A stretch of DNA of 64,000 bases from RGIG7213 sp045540335 (GCA_045540335.1 JAZQHC010000016.1:1-64000), one strand, 5' to 3'; shown: positions 55,541 through 63,702, numbered from the stretch's first letter. The notes: generated by a model from the letters alone, not told the origin. Numbers and translations are program-made.

Positions 55541-56719
55541 ATGTATCAGGTAGAATTTAAAATGTTTGATTTTGCCTTCCGTTTTTCCCCCGTGGCGTTT
55601 TCGCTTTTCGGTAAGGATATATATTGGTACGGCATTATCATAACGGTTGGTATCATTCTTGGCGTTATTTACGCTTTTCAGCGTGCAAAGCAAAGCGGTA
55701 TCAACTCTGACCATATGTACGATTATGCGATATTTACCGTAATTTTCGGCGTTATCGGTGCGCGGCTTTACTACGTTTTGGCAAATCTTGACACGTATAA
55801 TTCGTTTAAAGATATAATTGCCGTGTGGAACGGCGGCCTTGGCATATACGGCGGCGTTATTGCAGGGATAGCCACGATAACAATAGTTGCATTTATCAAA
55901 AAGCAAAAAGCTTTGCGCGTGCTTGACTGTGCCGCACCTGCCGCAATGATAGGGCAAATTCTCGGCAGATGGGGCAACTACGCCAACCAAGAGGCGTTCG
56001 GTATAAATACCGATTTGCCGTGGGGTATGCGTTCCTTCGTGTACGAACAGTCTGCAACCTCGCGCTTGCAGGGCACCGTTGAATATCTTGAAAAATATCA
56101 AAGCAAAATAATGGCGGAAAATCCGGGCATGGTGGTAAACCCCGAAGGGTTTGTACACCCTACGTTTTTATATGAATCATTGTGGAATCTGCTTGGATTT
56201 ATACTGATAAACATTTTTTACAAGAAGAAAAAGTTCGACGGGCAGATATTCTTAACGTATATCGGCTGGTACGGTCTTGGCAGAATGTTTATTGAAGGGC
56301 TTCGTACAGATTCGCTTTATATCGGCACGGTAGGCTCCGGCATTAGACTTTCACAGCTTGTTGCATTTATATGCGTTGTTTTAAGCGTATTCTTCATAGT
56401 ATTGCTTATGATAAAGGCAAAATCAAACGGTGTAACATCCTTGTACACCAAACTTCCCAACGGCAAATGGATAATGACAGATGCAATACAGCAAATATCC
56501 GAAGAAGCAGAAAAAGAAGCGTCTGATGAAAACGCAGATGGCGGCGACATCTGCGAAGAATCCCCTTGCGGTGATGAAAACAATGAAGACGCTTCGCTTG
56601 ATGATGAAGATATAGAGGATGAAAGTGCCGAAGATGCTTCATCTGATGAAGAAGCCGAAAAAACAGAAGATTCTGAAGTAACAAAAGACGAAACTGAAAA
56701 AACGGAGGGTGAAAACTAA
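55541..56719 (+). CDS. lgt: Prolipoprotein diacylglyceryl transferase with an acidic C-terminal tail
   Basis: 392 residues. Seven membrane helices; the family signature GRWGNYANQEAFG near residue 145 contains the catalytic arginine/asparagine region, and GGLGIYGGVI is the phosphatidylglycerol site. It attaches lipid to lipobox cysteines, consistent with the lipoproteins elsewhere in the window. The last 75-80 residues are nearly all Glu/Asp/Ser and absent from ordinary 260-300-residue Lgt. One base overlap with folD. Confidence 0.94.
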   Translation: MYQVEFKMFDFAFRFSPVAFSLFGKDIYWYGIIITVGIILGVIYAFQRAKQSGINSDHMYDYAIFTVIFGVIGARLYYVLANLDTYNSFKDIIAVWNGGLGIYGGVIAGIATITIVAFIKKQKALRVLDCAAPAAMIGQILGRWGNYANQEAFGINTDLPWGMRSFVYEQSATSRLQGTVEYLEKYQSKIMAENPGMVVNPEGFVHPTFLYESLWNLLGFILINIFYKKKKFDGQIFLTYIGWYGLGRMFIEGLRTDSLYIGTVGSGIRLSQLVAFICVVLSVFFIVLLMIKAKSNGVTSLYTKLPNGKWIMTDAIQQISEEAEKEASDENADGGDICEESPCGDENNEDASLDDEDIEDESAEDASSDEEAEKTEDSEVTKDETEKTEGEN

Positions 56720-57576
56720 TGCCTGTAATTATCGACGGTAAAAAAACATCAAGTGATATGCGTAAAGAAATAAAGGAAAAAACGCTTCAATTTCAAAAAG
56801 AAAACGGCTTTCTTCCCGGACTTGCAGTTATAATAGTGGGTGAAGACCCCGCGTCGCAGGTTTACGTAAGAAACAAGAAAAAGGATTGCGACGAGGTAGG
56901 ATTTTATTCTGAAGTTATCGCTATGCCCGAATCCACGCAAGAGCAAGAGCTTCTTGACCTTATCAAAAAGCTGAATGAAAGAGAGGATATACACGGCATA
57001 CTCGTTCAGCTTCCTTTACCGAAGCACCTTGATTCTGAAATAGTTATCGCACAGATAGACCCCCGTAAAGACGTTGACGCCTTCAGTTACGTAAACGTTG
57101 GAAAAATAACCGTAGGCAATTACAGCTTTTTGCCTTGCACGCCTGCCGGCGTTATGGAGTTGCTTCGCAGATATAATATCGAGGTTGCAGGCAAAAACTG
57201 CGTTGTCGTAGGCAGAAGCAATATAGTAGGCAAGCCGATGGCTTTGTTACTGCTTCACGCAAACGGCACCGTAACGGTGGCACATTCGCGCACTAAAAAC
57301 CTTGCCGACGTTACAAGGCAGGCAGATATTCTTGTAAGCGCGGTAGGCAAGGCAAACTTTATAACTGCGGATATGATAAAAGAAGGTGCAGTTGTTATCG
57401 ACGTAGGTATGAACAAAAACAGCGAAGGCAAGCTTACCGGCGACGTTGATTACGATGCCTGTGCAGAAAAAGCATCTGCTATAACACCCGTACCGGGCGG
57501 CGTAGGCCCTATGACAAGGGTTATGTTGCTTGAAAACACGTTAACCGCCGCAAAGCAAAAGGTTTCAAGGGGTTAA
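56719..57576 (+). CDS. folD: Bifunctional methylenetetrahydrofolate dehydrogenase/cyclohydrolase
   Basis: 285 residues. The catalytic tyrosine/lysine region is SQVYVRNKKKDCDEVG, the family block is VQLPLPKHLD, and the NADP site is VVVGRSNIVGKPMA. Ends with PVPGGVGPMTRVMLLENT. It interconverts methylene-, methenyl- and formyl-tetrahydrofolate. The ATG overlaps the lgt stop (TAATG). Confidence 0.97.
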   Translation: MPVIIDGKKTSSDMRKEIKEKTLQFQKENGFLPGLAVIIVGEDPASQVYVRNKKKDCDEVGFYSEVIAMPESTQEQELLDLIKKLNEREDIHGILVQLPLPKHLDSEIVIAQIDPRKDVDAFSYVNVGKITVGNYSFLPCTPAGVMELLRRYNIEVAGKNCVVVGRSNIVGKPMALLLLHANGTVTVAHSRTKNLADVTRQADILVSAVGKANFITADMIKEGAVVIDVGMNKNSEGKLTGDVDYDACAEKASAITPVPGGVGPMTRVMLLENTLTAAKQKVSRG

Positions 57577-57636
57577 TGCGCACTCGGCCGACAGATTATC
57601 CGCGATCTTGAACCGTTAATAAAATATTTACAAAAT

Positions 57637-57672
57637 AAGCCCCCGTTTTACTTGAAACGGGGGCTTTATAAT
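57637..57672 (+). terminator. Terminator after folD
   Basis: AAGCCCCCGTTT pairs with AAACGGGGGCTT around a 6-base loop. The T run after it is short (TATAATG). Confidence 0.75.
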
Positions 57673-57680
57673 GTTAGAAT
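57652..57680 (+). promoter_or_regulatory. Promoter of the rplU operon, overlapping the folD terminator
   Basis: TTGAAA (57652-57657) and TAGAAT (57675-57680) are 17 bases apart. The -35 box starts in the loop and continues into the 3' arm of the terminator stem. Confidence 0.6.
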
Positions 57681-57682
57681 AG

Positions 57683-57750
57683 TCTGCCGCATGATGTACG
57701 GCTATGTTTAAACGGTAGTAATACCTGCCTTACTCAGCGAGTTTATTTGA
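57683..57750 (+). promoter_or_regulatory. Candidate L21 (rplU) leader
   Basis: Between the promoter and rplU lie small hairpins: GCCG...CGGC (about 57686-57702), GGTA GTAA TACC, and ACTC AGC GAGT. Firmicutes rplU-prp-rpmA operons commonly carry an L21 autoregulatory leader here. I could not confirm the covariance model. Confidence 0.45.
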
Positions 57751-57766
57751 AAGAGAGGTGCTTTTC

Positions 57767-58078
57767 GTGTTTGCTATTATCGAAACCGGCGGAAAGCAGT
57801 ACAAAGTATCCGAAGGCGAGTCTATTTATATCGAAAAACTCGATGTAGAACCTGGCTCCGAATACACATTTGACCGTGTGTTTGCAATTTCCGGCAATGA
57901 CGGCATAAAGGTCGGCACACCCGTTGTTGAAGGTGCAACAGTTACCGCAACCGTTGATAAAAACGGCAAGGCAAAGAAGATCTACGTTCTTAAGTACAAG
58001 CCCAAAAAGAACGAAAAGAAAAAGATCGGCCACAGACAAGCCTATACAAAGGTAACTATCAAATCTATCAACGCATAA
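57767..58078 (+). CDS. rplU: 50S ribosomal protein L21
   Basis: 103 residues starting MFAIIETGGKQYKVSEG and ending in the basic KIGHRQAYTKVTIKSI. GTG start with GAGAGG eight bases upstream; this gives the exact family length. First gene of rplU-prp-rpmA. Confidence 0.97.
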   Translation: MFAIIETGGKQYKVSEGESIYIEKLDVEPGSEYTFDRVFAISGNDGIKVGTPVVEGATVTATVDKNGKAKKIYVLKYKPKKNEKKKIGHRQAYTKVTIKSINA

Positions 58079-58082
58079 GCCG

Positions 58083-58439
58083 ATGACGAAGATCATATTT
58101 TATAAATCCGGCACAACCTATTACGGTTTCCGCGAGGTCGGCCACAGCGGCTACGACGATTCGGGAAAGGATATCGTTTGCGCGGCTATTTCCGCAATGA
58201 CGATGCTTATAATCAACACCGTAGAGGTTTCCATAGGTTCAAACGTAGAATACGTTATCGACGAGAAGACCACAGATATTGAAGTTATCTGCAAGGGTGC
58301 TTTGCCGGAATATGAAAGTGACGAAAAAACAAATTATGCCATATCCGCCCTTTTGCAAGGTTATTTCCTTCAGTTGAACGACATGCTTGAGGATTATTAC
58401 GACTACCTGCAGGTGGATGAAGAACAAAGGGAGATTTAA
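58083..58439 (+). CDS. prp: Ribosomal-processing cysteine protease Prp
   Basis: 118 residues. The catalytic histidine is in VGHSGY and the cysteine in DIVCAAIS. Prp removes the N-terminal extension of L27 in Firmicutes. Its substrate, with the matching extension, is the next gene. Four bases after rplU. Confidence 0.94.
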   Translation: MTKIIFYKSGTTYYGFREVGHSGYDDSGKDIVCAAISAMTMLIINTVEVSIGSNVEYVIDEKTTDIEVICKGALPEYESDEKTNYAISALLQGYFLQLNDMLEDYYDYLQVDEEQREI

Positions 58440-58470
58440 TTTCCCGAAAATAATTACGGAGGAATGTGAA

Positions 58471-58755
58471 ATGTTAAAGTTAAACCTTCAATTTTTTGCA
58501 CATAAAAAAGGTGTTGGTTCTACAAAGAACGGTCGTGACAGTGCGGCGCAACGTCTTGGCGTTAAGAAGTTTGACGGCGAAAGCGTTTTGGCGGGCAATA
58601 TCATTATCCGTCAAAGGGGCACAAAGATTCACCCCGGCACGAACGTAGGCAAAGGTTCTGACGATACGCTTTTCGCGCTTATTGACGGCCGCGTAAAGTT
58701 TGAAAACATTGCCAAAGGCAGAAAGTGCGTAAGCGTTTACGCAGATGCCGAATAA
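58471..58755 (+). CDS. rpmA: 50S ribosomal protein L27 with a cleavable N-terminal extension
   Basis: 94 residues. Starts MLKLNLQFFAHKKGVGSTKN: the extension LNLQFFA precedes the mature HKKG start and fits the Prp cleavage rule known from Staphylococcus aureus. GGAGG precedes the ATG. A terminator follows and obgE, the usual next gene, is absent. Confidence 0.97.
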   Translation: MLKLNLQFFAHKKGVGSTKNGRDSAAQRLGVKKFDGESVLAGNIIIRQRGTKIHPGTNVGKGSDDTLFALIDGRVKFENIAKGRKCVSVYADAE

Positions 58756-58780
58756 TCAACTGCTTTAAAAGCACACTCAA

Positions 58781-58818
58781 CCCGGTTTTCTTAAAAGAAA
58801 GCCGGGCTTGTTTTTTTT
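58781..58818 (+). terminator. Terminator after rpmA
   Basis: A 12-base stem, CCCGGTTTTCTT with AAGAAAGCCGGG (one G-U), a 2-base loop as drawn, then CTTG and a run of eight T. Confidence 0.9.
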
Positions 58819-58876
58819 GTATAACAAAAGCCGATACGCATTTCTCTGTTGTTCTTAACGGAGAGTTTGCGGACAT

Positions 58877-59129
58877 AAATCGGCAGAGAACTTGTTTTCG
58901 CTGCCGATTTGTGTTATAATGGTGCTAACGAAAAGTCTTACTTCGGGAGAAAGGCATCACGCGAAGCGTGACGGAAGGAGCCGGCGTAACTTTAGGTTTG
59001 GATAAATCTTATTGTATCGCGCTCTCCCTCAGTCGCCTACATCGCCAGACGCGCGCAGCTTCAAGGGTATGGGCTTGCCCTATGCCCGCGTTGCTTGCAA
59101 CGCTGTAATACAAATGCGAAACTGGCGAT
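58877..59129. repeat. Palindrome-rich, repeat-like element upstream of the GNAT gene
   Basis: In about 250 bases it holds several inverted repeats: AAATCGGCAG/CTGCCGATTT (58877-58910), TCACGCGAAGCGTGA, GGGTATGGG with CCCTATGCCC, GCGTTGCTTGCAACGC, and an outer pair ATCGCCAG (59041-59048)/CTGGCGAT (59122-59129) that encloses the last two. A TTGTTT-17-TATAAT promoter-like pair lies at 58892-58920. No gene is visible. The CTCCCTCAGTCGCCTAC segment reminds me of dispersed repeats in gut Clostridia (recollection only). Confidence 0.55.
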
Positions 59130-59166
59130 AAAACAGAACGATAAGAATTTTACGAGGTGATATGAG

Positions 59167-59973
59167 ATGGAATACATAAAAGCAACAGAAAAGGATTTGG
59201 AACAAATAGTAATATTAGTGCAAGAAACTATAAAGACAATATATCCTAAATATTATCCGAAAGAAGTTGTTGATTTTTTTTGTGAACTTCATTGCCGAGA
59301 GAATATATCTAAAGACATTGAAGCCGGCTTAGTTGGTGTTTTGAAAAAGGATAATCAAATTCTGGGGACAGGCTGCTATAAAGAAAATCACATTACAAGG
59401 GTATATGTGAATTCTGCATTTCAAAAGCAGGGATACGGCAGCTATATTATGCAATGTTTAGAAAACGAAATAGGATTGCAACATGATACTGTGTGTCTGG
59501 ATGCCTCTTTGCCTGCAAGTCATTTGTATGAGAAAAGAGGTTATAAGACAATAAAGCATGAACGTTGGAATGTTGAAAATGGTGTAGTACTCGTATATGA
59601 AATTATGGAAAAACGATTAGTGAAATGCTCGACAAGTATTTGCTATAATGAGAAATTTTTTGTTCCGCGAGAAAATACAGAGAATGGTGAAGTTAGTGGA
59701 AACACCATATTCTCATACTACCAAGATGGTAATATTTTATGGGCAGATTATTCAGGTGGAGAGGTTGTTAGAGGTCATTTAATAGGAACGGTAGCAGAGA
59801 ATGGCGAACTCGATTTTTATTATCAGCACGTAAATGTGCAAAAACAAATACGAGTTGGGGTTTGCCATAGCGTTCCGAAAGTTTTAGAAAATGGTAAAAT
59901 CGAGCTTTCCGAAAAATGGAAATGGTTAAATGGAGATAAATCAGAAGGTAGTTCGCTTCTGGTAGAGGTTTGA
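59167..59973 (+). CDS. GNAT N-acetyltransferase fused to an 'N-acetylglutamate synthase'-annotated beta domain
   Basis: 268 residues. The N-terminal GNAT fold (1-150) has the acetyl-CoA loop NSAFQKQGYGSYIM and the end block LYEKRGYK. Residues about 155-268 form a beta-rich domain (YQDGNILWADYSGGEVVRGH) that normally occurs as a stand-alone protein often annotated N-acetylglutamate synthase, without proof. GAGGTG precedes the ATG by seven bases. Codon and base use is more AT-rich than in the flanking operons, which suggests later acquisition. Confidence 0.8.
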   Translation: MEYIKATEKDLEQIVILVQETIKTIYPKYYPKEVVDFFCELHCRENISKDIEAGLVGVLKKDNQILGTGCYKENHITRVYVNSAFQKQGYGSYIMQCLENEIGLQHDTVCLDASLPASHLYEKRGYKTIKHERWNVENGVVLVYEIMEKRLVKCSTSICYNEKFFVPRENTENGEVSGNTIFSYYQDGNILWADYSGGEVVRGHLIGTVAENGELDFYYQHVNVQKQIRVGVCHSVPKVLENGKIELSEKWKWLNGDKSEGSSLLVEV

Positions 59974-60035
59974 TTGTATATTAATGGATGAATTTTAAAT
60001 TAGAAGCACGAACAAATTTCAGTTTGGTGGAGTGT

Positions 60036-60083
60036 CAAATTCCAATAGGTCGAACAGTTAGGAAAATAAGAATTTGACGGAGG
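60036..60083. repeat. Junction sequence between the two island genes (end-type plus start-type repeat)
   Basis: Contains CAAATTCCAAT, three bases, TCGAA, one base, AG (60036-60057), which recurs after the second gene at 61145-61166 (18 of 22 bases equal). It also contains ATAAGAATTTGACG then GAGG (from 60066), which recurs before the first gene at 59141 as ATAAGAATTTTACGAGG. Confidence 0.6.
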
Positions 60084-60094
60084 GGTGTGATTGA

Positions 60095-61144
60095 ATGAAA
60101 AAAGTATTTAAAGTTATTAAATGGATAGCAATTGTCATTTGTGCATTGCTTGTTGTATTCTTTTTAGTCAGAGCAATTGGAATGGCGGTTAATAATCGAA
60201 CTCCTGATGGTGGTATAAATGAATCAATGTATATAGATGTAAATGGGACAAAACAGTGGATTGATATTTACGGTGAGGATAAAGACAATCCTGTTTTGCT
60301 TTATTTGCACGGTGGCCCTGGCTCAGCAACAAGCCACATCGATTACGCTTTCACAAGAAAGTGGGCTGATGTTTATACTGTGGTTACCTGGGACCAACGC
60401 AATTGTGGGAAAAGCTATGATTTTGAACAAAACGACATTGAGTTAACAAAAGAGCTGTTTTTGACGGACGGAAAAGAAGTTACCGAATTTGTGCTTGATT
60501 ATCTTTCAAAAGATAAGCTGACAATCCTCGGACATTCTTGGGGCAGTATTTTCGGTGCTAATTTAGTACTCGAATATCCCGAGTATTACGAGTGTTTCAT
60601 CGGAACAGGTCAGCTTATTGATTATTTAGATAATGAAAAAGCTTTCATTCAGGAGGCTTTAAAATGGGCTGAAAACGATAGTGAAATGCTAAGTTTGATT
60701 AACAGTTTAAACCCCGAGAATCCTACCATTGATTATTTCAACGAGCGAAATAGAATTATGAATAAGTATGGCTATGGAATGATGGTAAACGGAGCTGATT
60801 ATAATCTGATTACAACCATTATTTTTAATCCAAATTATTCATTTTCAGATTGGATGAAGTATCTCGACATCGATATGAGTGTTTATTATGACTTTTTCGC
60901 TTCGGAGGAATTTTTTGACTTTTCATTAAAAGGCAAAACTGAATATGAAGTGCCATACTATAACATAAATGGAGATAAGGATTATCAAACAAACTATAAG
61001 ATAGCACAAGATTATTATGAACAAGTAGAAGCACCATATAAACAAATGTTTATAATGGAAAATATGACACACGGTTTATTAGAATCTGATTCAGAAGGTT
61101 TTTCCAAAATTGTTCATCAAATTGCAGAAATTGAGAGAGAATAA
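60095..61144 (+). CDS. Membrane-anchored alpha/beta hydrolase (proline iminopeptidase-like)
   Basis: 349 residues. One N-terminal membrane helix (about 7-29), then an alpha/beta hydrolase with the oxyanion motif HGGPGSATSH, TWDQRNCGKS, the nucleophile elbow GHSWGS, and a C-terminal histidine in ENMTHGL. The pattern matches S33-family peptidases and related esterases; the substrate is unknown. AT-rich like the GNAT gene. GGAGG precedes the ATG. Confidence 0.87.
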   Translation: MKKVFKVIKWIAIVICALLVVFFLVRAIGMAVNNRTPDGGINESMYIDVNGTKQWIDIYGEDKDNPVLLYLHGGPGSATSHIDYAFTRKWADVYTVVTWDQRNCGKSYDFEQNDIELTKELFLTDGKEVTEFVLDYLSKDKLTILGHSWGSIFGANLVLEYPEYYECFIGTGQLIDYLDNEKAFIQEALKWAENDSEMLSLINSLNPENPTIDYFNERNRIMNKYGYGMMVNGADYNLITTIIFNPNYSFSDWMKYLDIDMSVYYDFFASEEFFDFSLKGKTEYEVPYYNINGDKDYQTNYKIAQDYYEQVEAPYKQMFIMENMTHGLLESDSEGFSKIVHQIAEIERE

Positions 61145-61166
61145 CAAATTCCAATTTATCGAATAG
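61145..61166 (+). repeat. Second copy of the end-type junction repeat
   Basis: CAAATTCCAAT, three bases, TCGAA, one base, AG, starting one base after the hydrolase stop codon. Same spacing as at 60036. Confidence 0.6.
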
Positions 61167-61169
61167 CAC

Positions 61170-61200
61170 ACGCCGACAGACTTTGAAAATCTGCCGGCGT
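61170..61200. terminator. Hairpin after the alpha/beta hydrolase gene
   Basis: ACGCCGACAGA pairs with TCTGCCGGCGT (one mismatch) around a 9-base loop. The run after it is only weakly T-rich, so termination is plausible but not certain. The remaining 100 bases before the rhamnosidase gene show no supported gene. Confidence 0.5.
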
Positions 61201-61301
61201 TCATTATTTGTTTACTGCGGATCAAATCGAGCAAGGTTATTTATGATTTCTCCGCTAAGAACCTTACCCATTGTATCGGCTTGTTTATTTTTATGTACTG
61301 C

Positions 61302-63449
61302 TTATTTAAACATTCCTTGAAGCCAGTAAATAACGTGCGAGGCAAAGCCGTGGTTACAGCTTGCGTGTGATGTATCGTTTTCCCACAGGGTACCCGTTTC
61401 ATCTGCCATTTTTTTGAAATATCCGCGGATATTATCTGCTACTTTTTCGTATAAACCGTTTTTGTAAAGCAATTCCAAGCGCAGATAATTGCCGATAAAG
61501 GCGTTTGCATAGTGGATACGCTGCCATTTTTTTGTTTCTTTTCTTTCGGGGCCGAAATCATTTACCAAGGTATCCCATAATTCGGGATAAAGCTCGGGTG
61601 TGGCAACCTCGGTAAAGAAAGCGTAATATTGACAGCTTTCGGTGCATTCGCCGGACAATTCAGGCTCGCCTACTTCGTTGTAAACAGAGTTATCGCAGAA
61701 AAAGTCGCCCATAAACGAATAGTTTCGTATAACCTCGGCAAGCTTTTCTGCTTCTTCTTCAAGCTCGCGGTCGCCGTAAAGCTCGGCTATCGTTTTTTTG
61801 AATTTACAGTAAAGCATATTCGAAGGATACGATATATCCTGCGTTAATTTATTTGATTCCGACCATTCGATAAACACCCAGCTTTCAAGCTTGCTTAACA
61901 ATCCGTCGCTGTTTTCGAATTTTCTTAAAAACGCAAGCAAGTCGTAAACCCTCGTTTTGCAAGCATCAACAAGCGTGCGGTCGTTACTGCGGCAAAGGTA
62001 TTCCTGCAATTCGATAACGAACCACATCGCCCAGTTTGGAATATATACCGTATCCGTATGGTCTGAAGGATAGCACATCGGCAGCATTCCTTCGGGAATA
62101 TACCCGAATTTATCAGGCAAAATAAAGTTTTCTATAAAGTTCTTTTCAACAACAGTTCTTCCCGTTAAGGCGTATTCCACGCGTGATGTAAAGAAGCTGT
62201 CGCAAAGCCAGCCCGCCCTCTCTCTTGAAGGGCAATCCATATAAATATCAAGCGTATTCTGGCAGAAGGTCGCGATTGCCGCGTTGTATATCTGCACCAG
62301 CTCGTCATCCGGCAGATTGGGCATTTGTGCGGTTATTTCCGAACGGTTAAATTCAAATCTGCGAAGCGAAACCCTCTTTATTGCCGCACCTGCACCCATG
62401 CAAACAAATTTAATATATCTGTAAGAATACGGTTCAAGCGTAAAAAGGCTGTACGTGCCCGCCTTTAATTTCCAAACTGCGATATTGCAGGATTTCATTC
62501 TGTACGGATTAACGTCGCCGTTTGTAAGTATTTCATCAAACGCGGCGTATATTAACGTATCCTCTGAACAATTAACCTCAAATTCGCAAAAGCCCGTTAA
62601 TTCCGTTCCCATATCGAATACGGCGTACGAATCCTTTACAAGGGTTACCTCGCTTGTCGGCACTTCACCGCTTGCCTTGGGATAAAAATCAAGCTTGCCG
62701 TATTCCGTAGTGGAGAAAAACTCCAGCTCGTCTGCTTTAAAGCCCTTGAATATCGGCGTTATGTTAACTATCGAACGGTCTGTATAGTAGCTTTCCTTTT
62801 CGCTTACGCCTACGTTGCCCGCCAAAATGATTGCTTTTGCAAGGTCAACCTGATAATCGGGGTAATAAACGCCCCTTGGCAAAAGCTTTCCTGCTTCTAC
62901 CTGCTGTAATTGCACCGTTGGTAAAGTATATTCGGGCAGCGTTTCGTACGCGTTATAATCCTCACCGTAATTATAAACCTCTGCAAAAGTGCGTTGGAAG
63001 GAATATCTTTGCGTTTTTTTAACCTTCGGCAAATACTCTGCCGCTTCAAACAGATCTATACCGTTTTGTGCCTCTGCGCCGGTTGCGGCAACGGTTACCG
63101 TTGAAGAGAAAAGCTCTGCACATAAAAACGACTTTTGATCGGGATATTCAAAGCTGTTCACTGCATATCCTGCAACAAGCAGGGCAATAACGTTTCGGTC
63201 TTTATTTAAAAATTCGTCAAGCTCTATTTTGTCAACCCTGAAAAAGCCGTGCGCCGCGCGCGCAGGGCCGCTTGCAACGAATTTACCGTTTACAGTTAAT
63301 CTGTAACAGCAGTTGCACGCTATTTTAATTACACCCGATGTTTTTTCCGTAACGGTACGGAAAATAAGGGTGTGGTTCATTTCTTCGGTTTTTCCTGCCT
63401 GCCAAACGGGCACAGCCCTTGAAAACCCCGTATATTCTGAATAAAACAT
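61302..63449 (-). CDS. Alpha-L-rhamnosidase-like six-hairpin glycosidase (GH78-like)
   Basis: 715 residues without a signal peptide. The N-terminal part is beta-sandwich (YRLTVNGKFVASGPARA, a typical GH78 sugar-binding strand pattern). The catalytic (alpha/alpha)6 region begins near residue 390 with DIYMDCPSRERAGWLCD, the GH78 signature DCPxRERxGW, followed by MWFVIELQEYL. Probably cleaves alpha-L-rhamnosyl units inside the cell, complementing the GH106-like enzyme of the same window. AAGGA precedes the ATG. Confidence 0.85.
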   Translation of the reverse strand: MFYSEYTGFSRAVPVWQAGKTEEMNHTLIFRTVTEKTSGVIKIACNCCYRLTVNGKFVASGPARAAHGFFRVDKIELDEFLNKDRNVIALLVAGYAVNSFEYPDQKSFLCAELFSSTVTVAATGAEAQNGIDLFEAAEYLPKVKKTQRYSFQRTFAEVYNYGEDYNAYETLPEYTLPTVQLQQVEAGKLLPRGVYYPDYQVDLAKAIILAGNVGVSEKESYYTDRSIVNITPIFKGFKADELEFFSTTEYGKLDFYPKASGEVPTSEVTLVKDSYAVFDMGTELTGFCEFEVNCSEDTLIYAAFDEILTNGDVNPYRMKSCNIAVWKLKAGTYSLFTLEPYSYRYIKFVCMGAGAAIKRVSLRRFEFNRSEITAQMPNLPDDELVQIYNAAIATFCQNTLDIYMDCPSRERAGWLCDSFFTSRVEYALTGRTVVEKNFIENFILPDKFGYIPEGMLPMCYPSDHTDTVYIPNWAMWFVIELQEYLCRSNDRTLVDACKTRVYDLLAFLRKFENSDGLLSKLESWVFIEWSESNKLTQDISYPSNMLYCKFKKTIAELYGDRELEEEAEKLAEVIRNYSFMGDFFCDNSVYNEVGEPELSGECTESCQYYAFFTEVATPELYPELWDTLVNDFGPERKETKKWQRIHYANAFIGNYLRLELLYKNGLYEKVADNIRGYFKKMADETGTLWENDTSHASCNHGFASHVIYWLQGMFK

Positions 63450-63472
63450 TTTTTATATCCTTATCTTTAAAC

Positions 63473-63695
63473 AAAAAAACCCGCCAAGCCGTGTAATCAA
63501 GCATTGAGAAACCCTGCATTGCAGGTTGGTGTTCTCTTCCGTACTTTGTGCTACCAACGTCCTGTTAAATCGTGCAACCTTGCGGTTTTGAACAGGAAAT
63601 AACAGGGAGGTCTGCATTCCCATAGCGGAAAGCCCGAACTCCATAGTTCTCTTGTGGGTTTTAACACCTGATCATCACTAACCGAGCAGGAACTT
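63473..63695 (-). ncRNA. Structured non-coding RNA, about 220 nt, class not identified
   Basis: No gene fits this stretch. On the minus strand CCTGCT near the 5' end pairs with GGCGGG at the 3' end, directly before a run of seven U. Inside lie hairpins GAACT ATGG AGTTC, GGGA...TCCC, CCTGTT...AACAGG with an inner AACC GCAA GGTT, GTTGGT...ACCAAC, and CCTGC AAT GCAGG. This layout suggests an independent, closed multi-branch RNA. raiA-motif RNA or a 6S-type RNA are possible, but I cannot confirm either. A leader for the rhamnosidase gene 24 bases downstream is the main alternative. Confidence 0.6.
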
Positions 63696-63702
63696 TTTTG
63701 CC

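Noticed and set aside
60036..60083. Classical integron attC site at the island junction
   Set aside because: GTTAGGA resembles the GTTRRRY core but ends in the wrong base, and no matching RYYYAAC partner or long folded stem is present.
61212..61271. A 19-residue minus-strand frame that reads like a protein end (MGKVLSGEIINNLARFDPQ)
   Set aside because: Too short, no family, no clear Shine-Dalgarno. It could be a remnant of a gene displaced by the island, but this cannot be supported.
63525..63558. Possible SRP RNA domain IV (GTTGGT...GGAA...ACCAAC) on the minus strand
   Set aside because: The GGAA apex is present, but the symmetric and asymmetric loop sequences of SRP RNA are not, and the size and surrounding hairpins do not fit.
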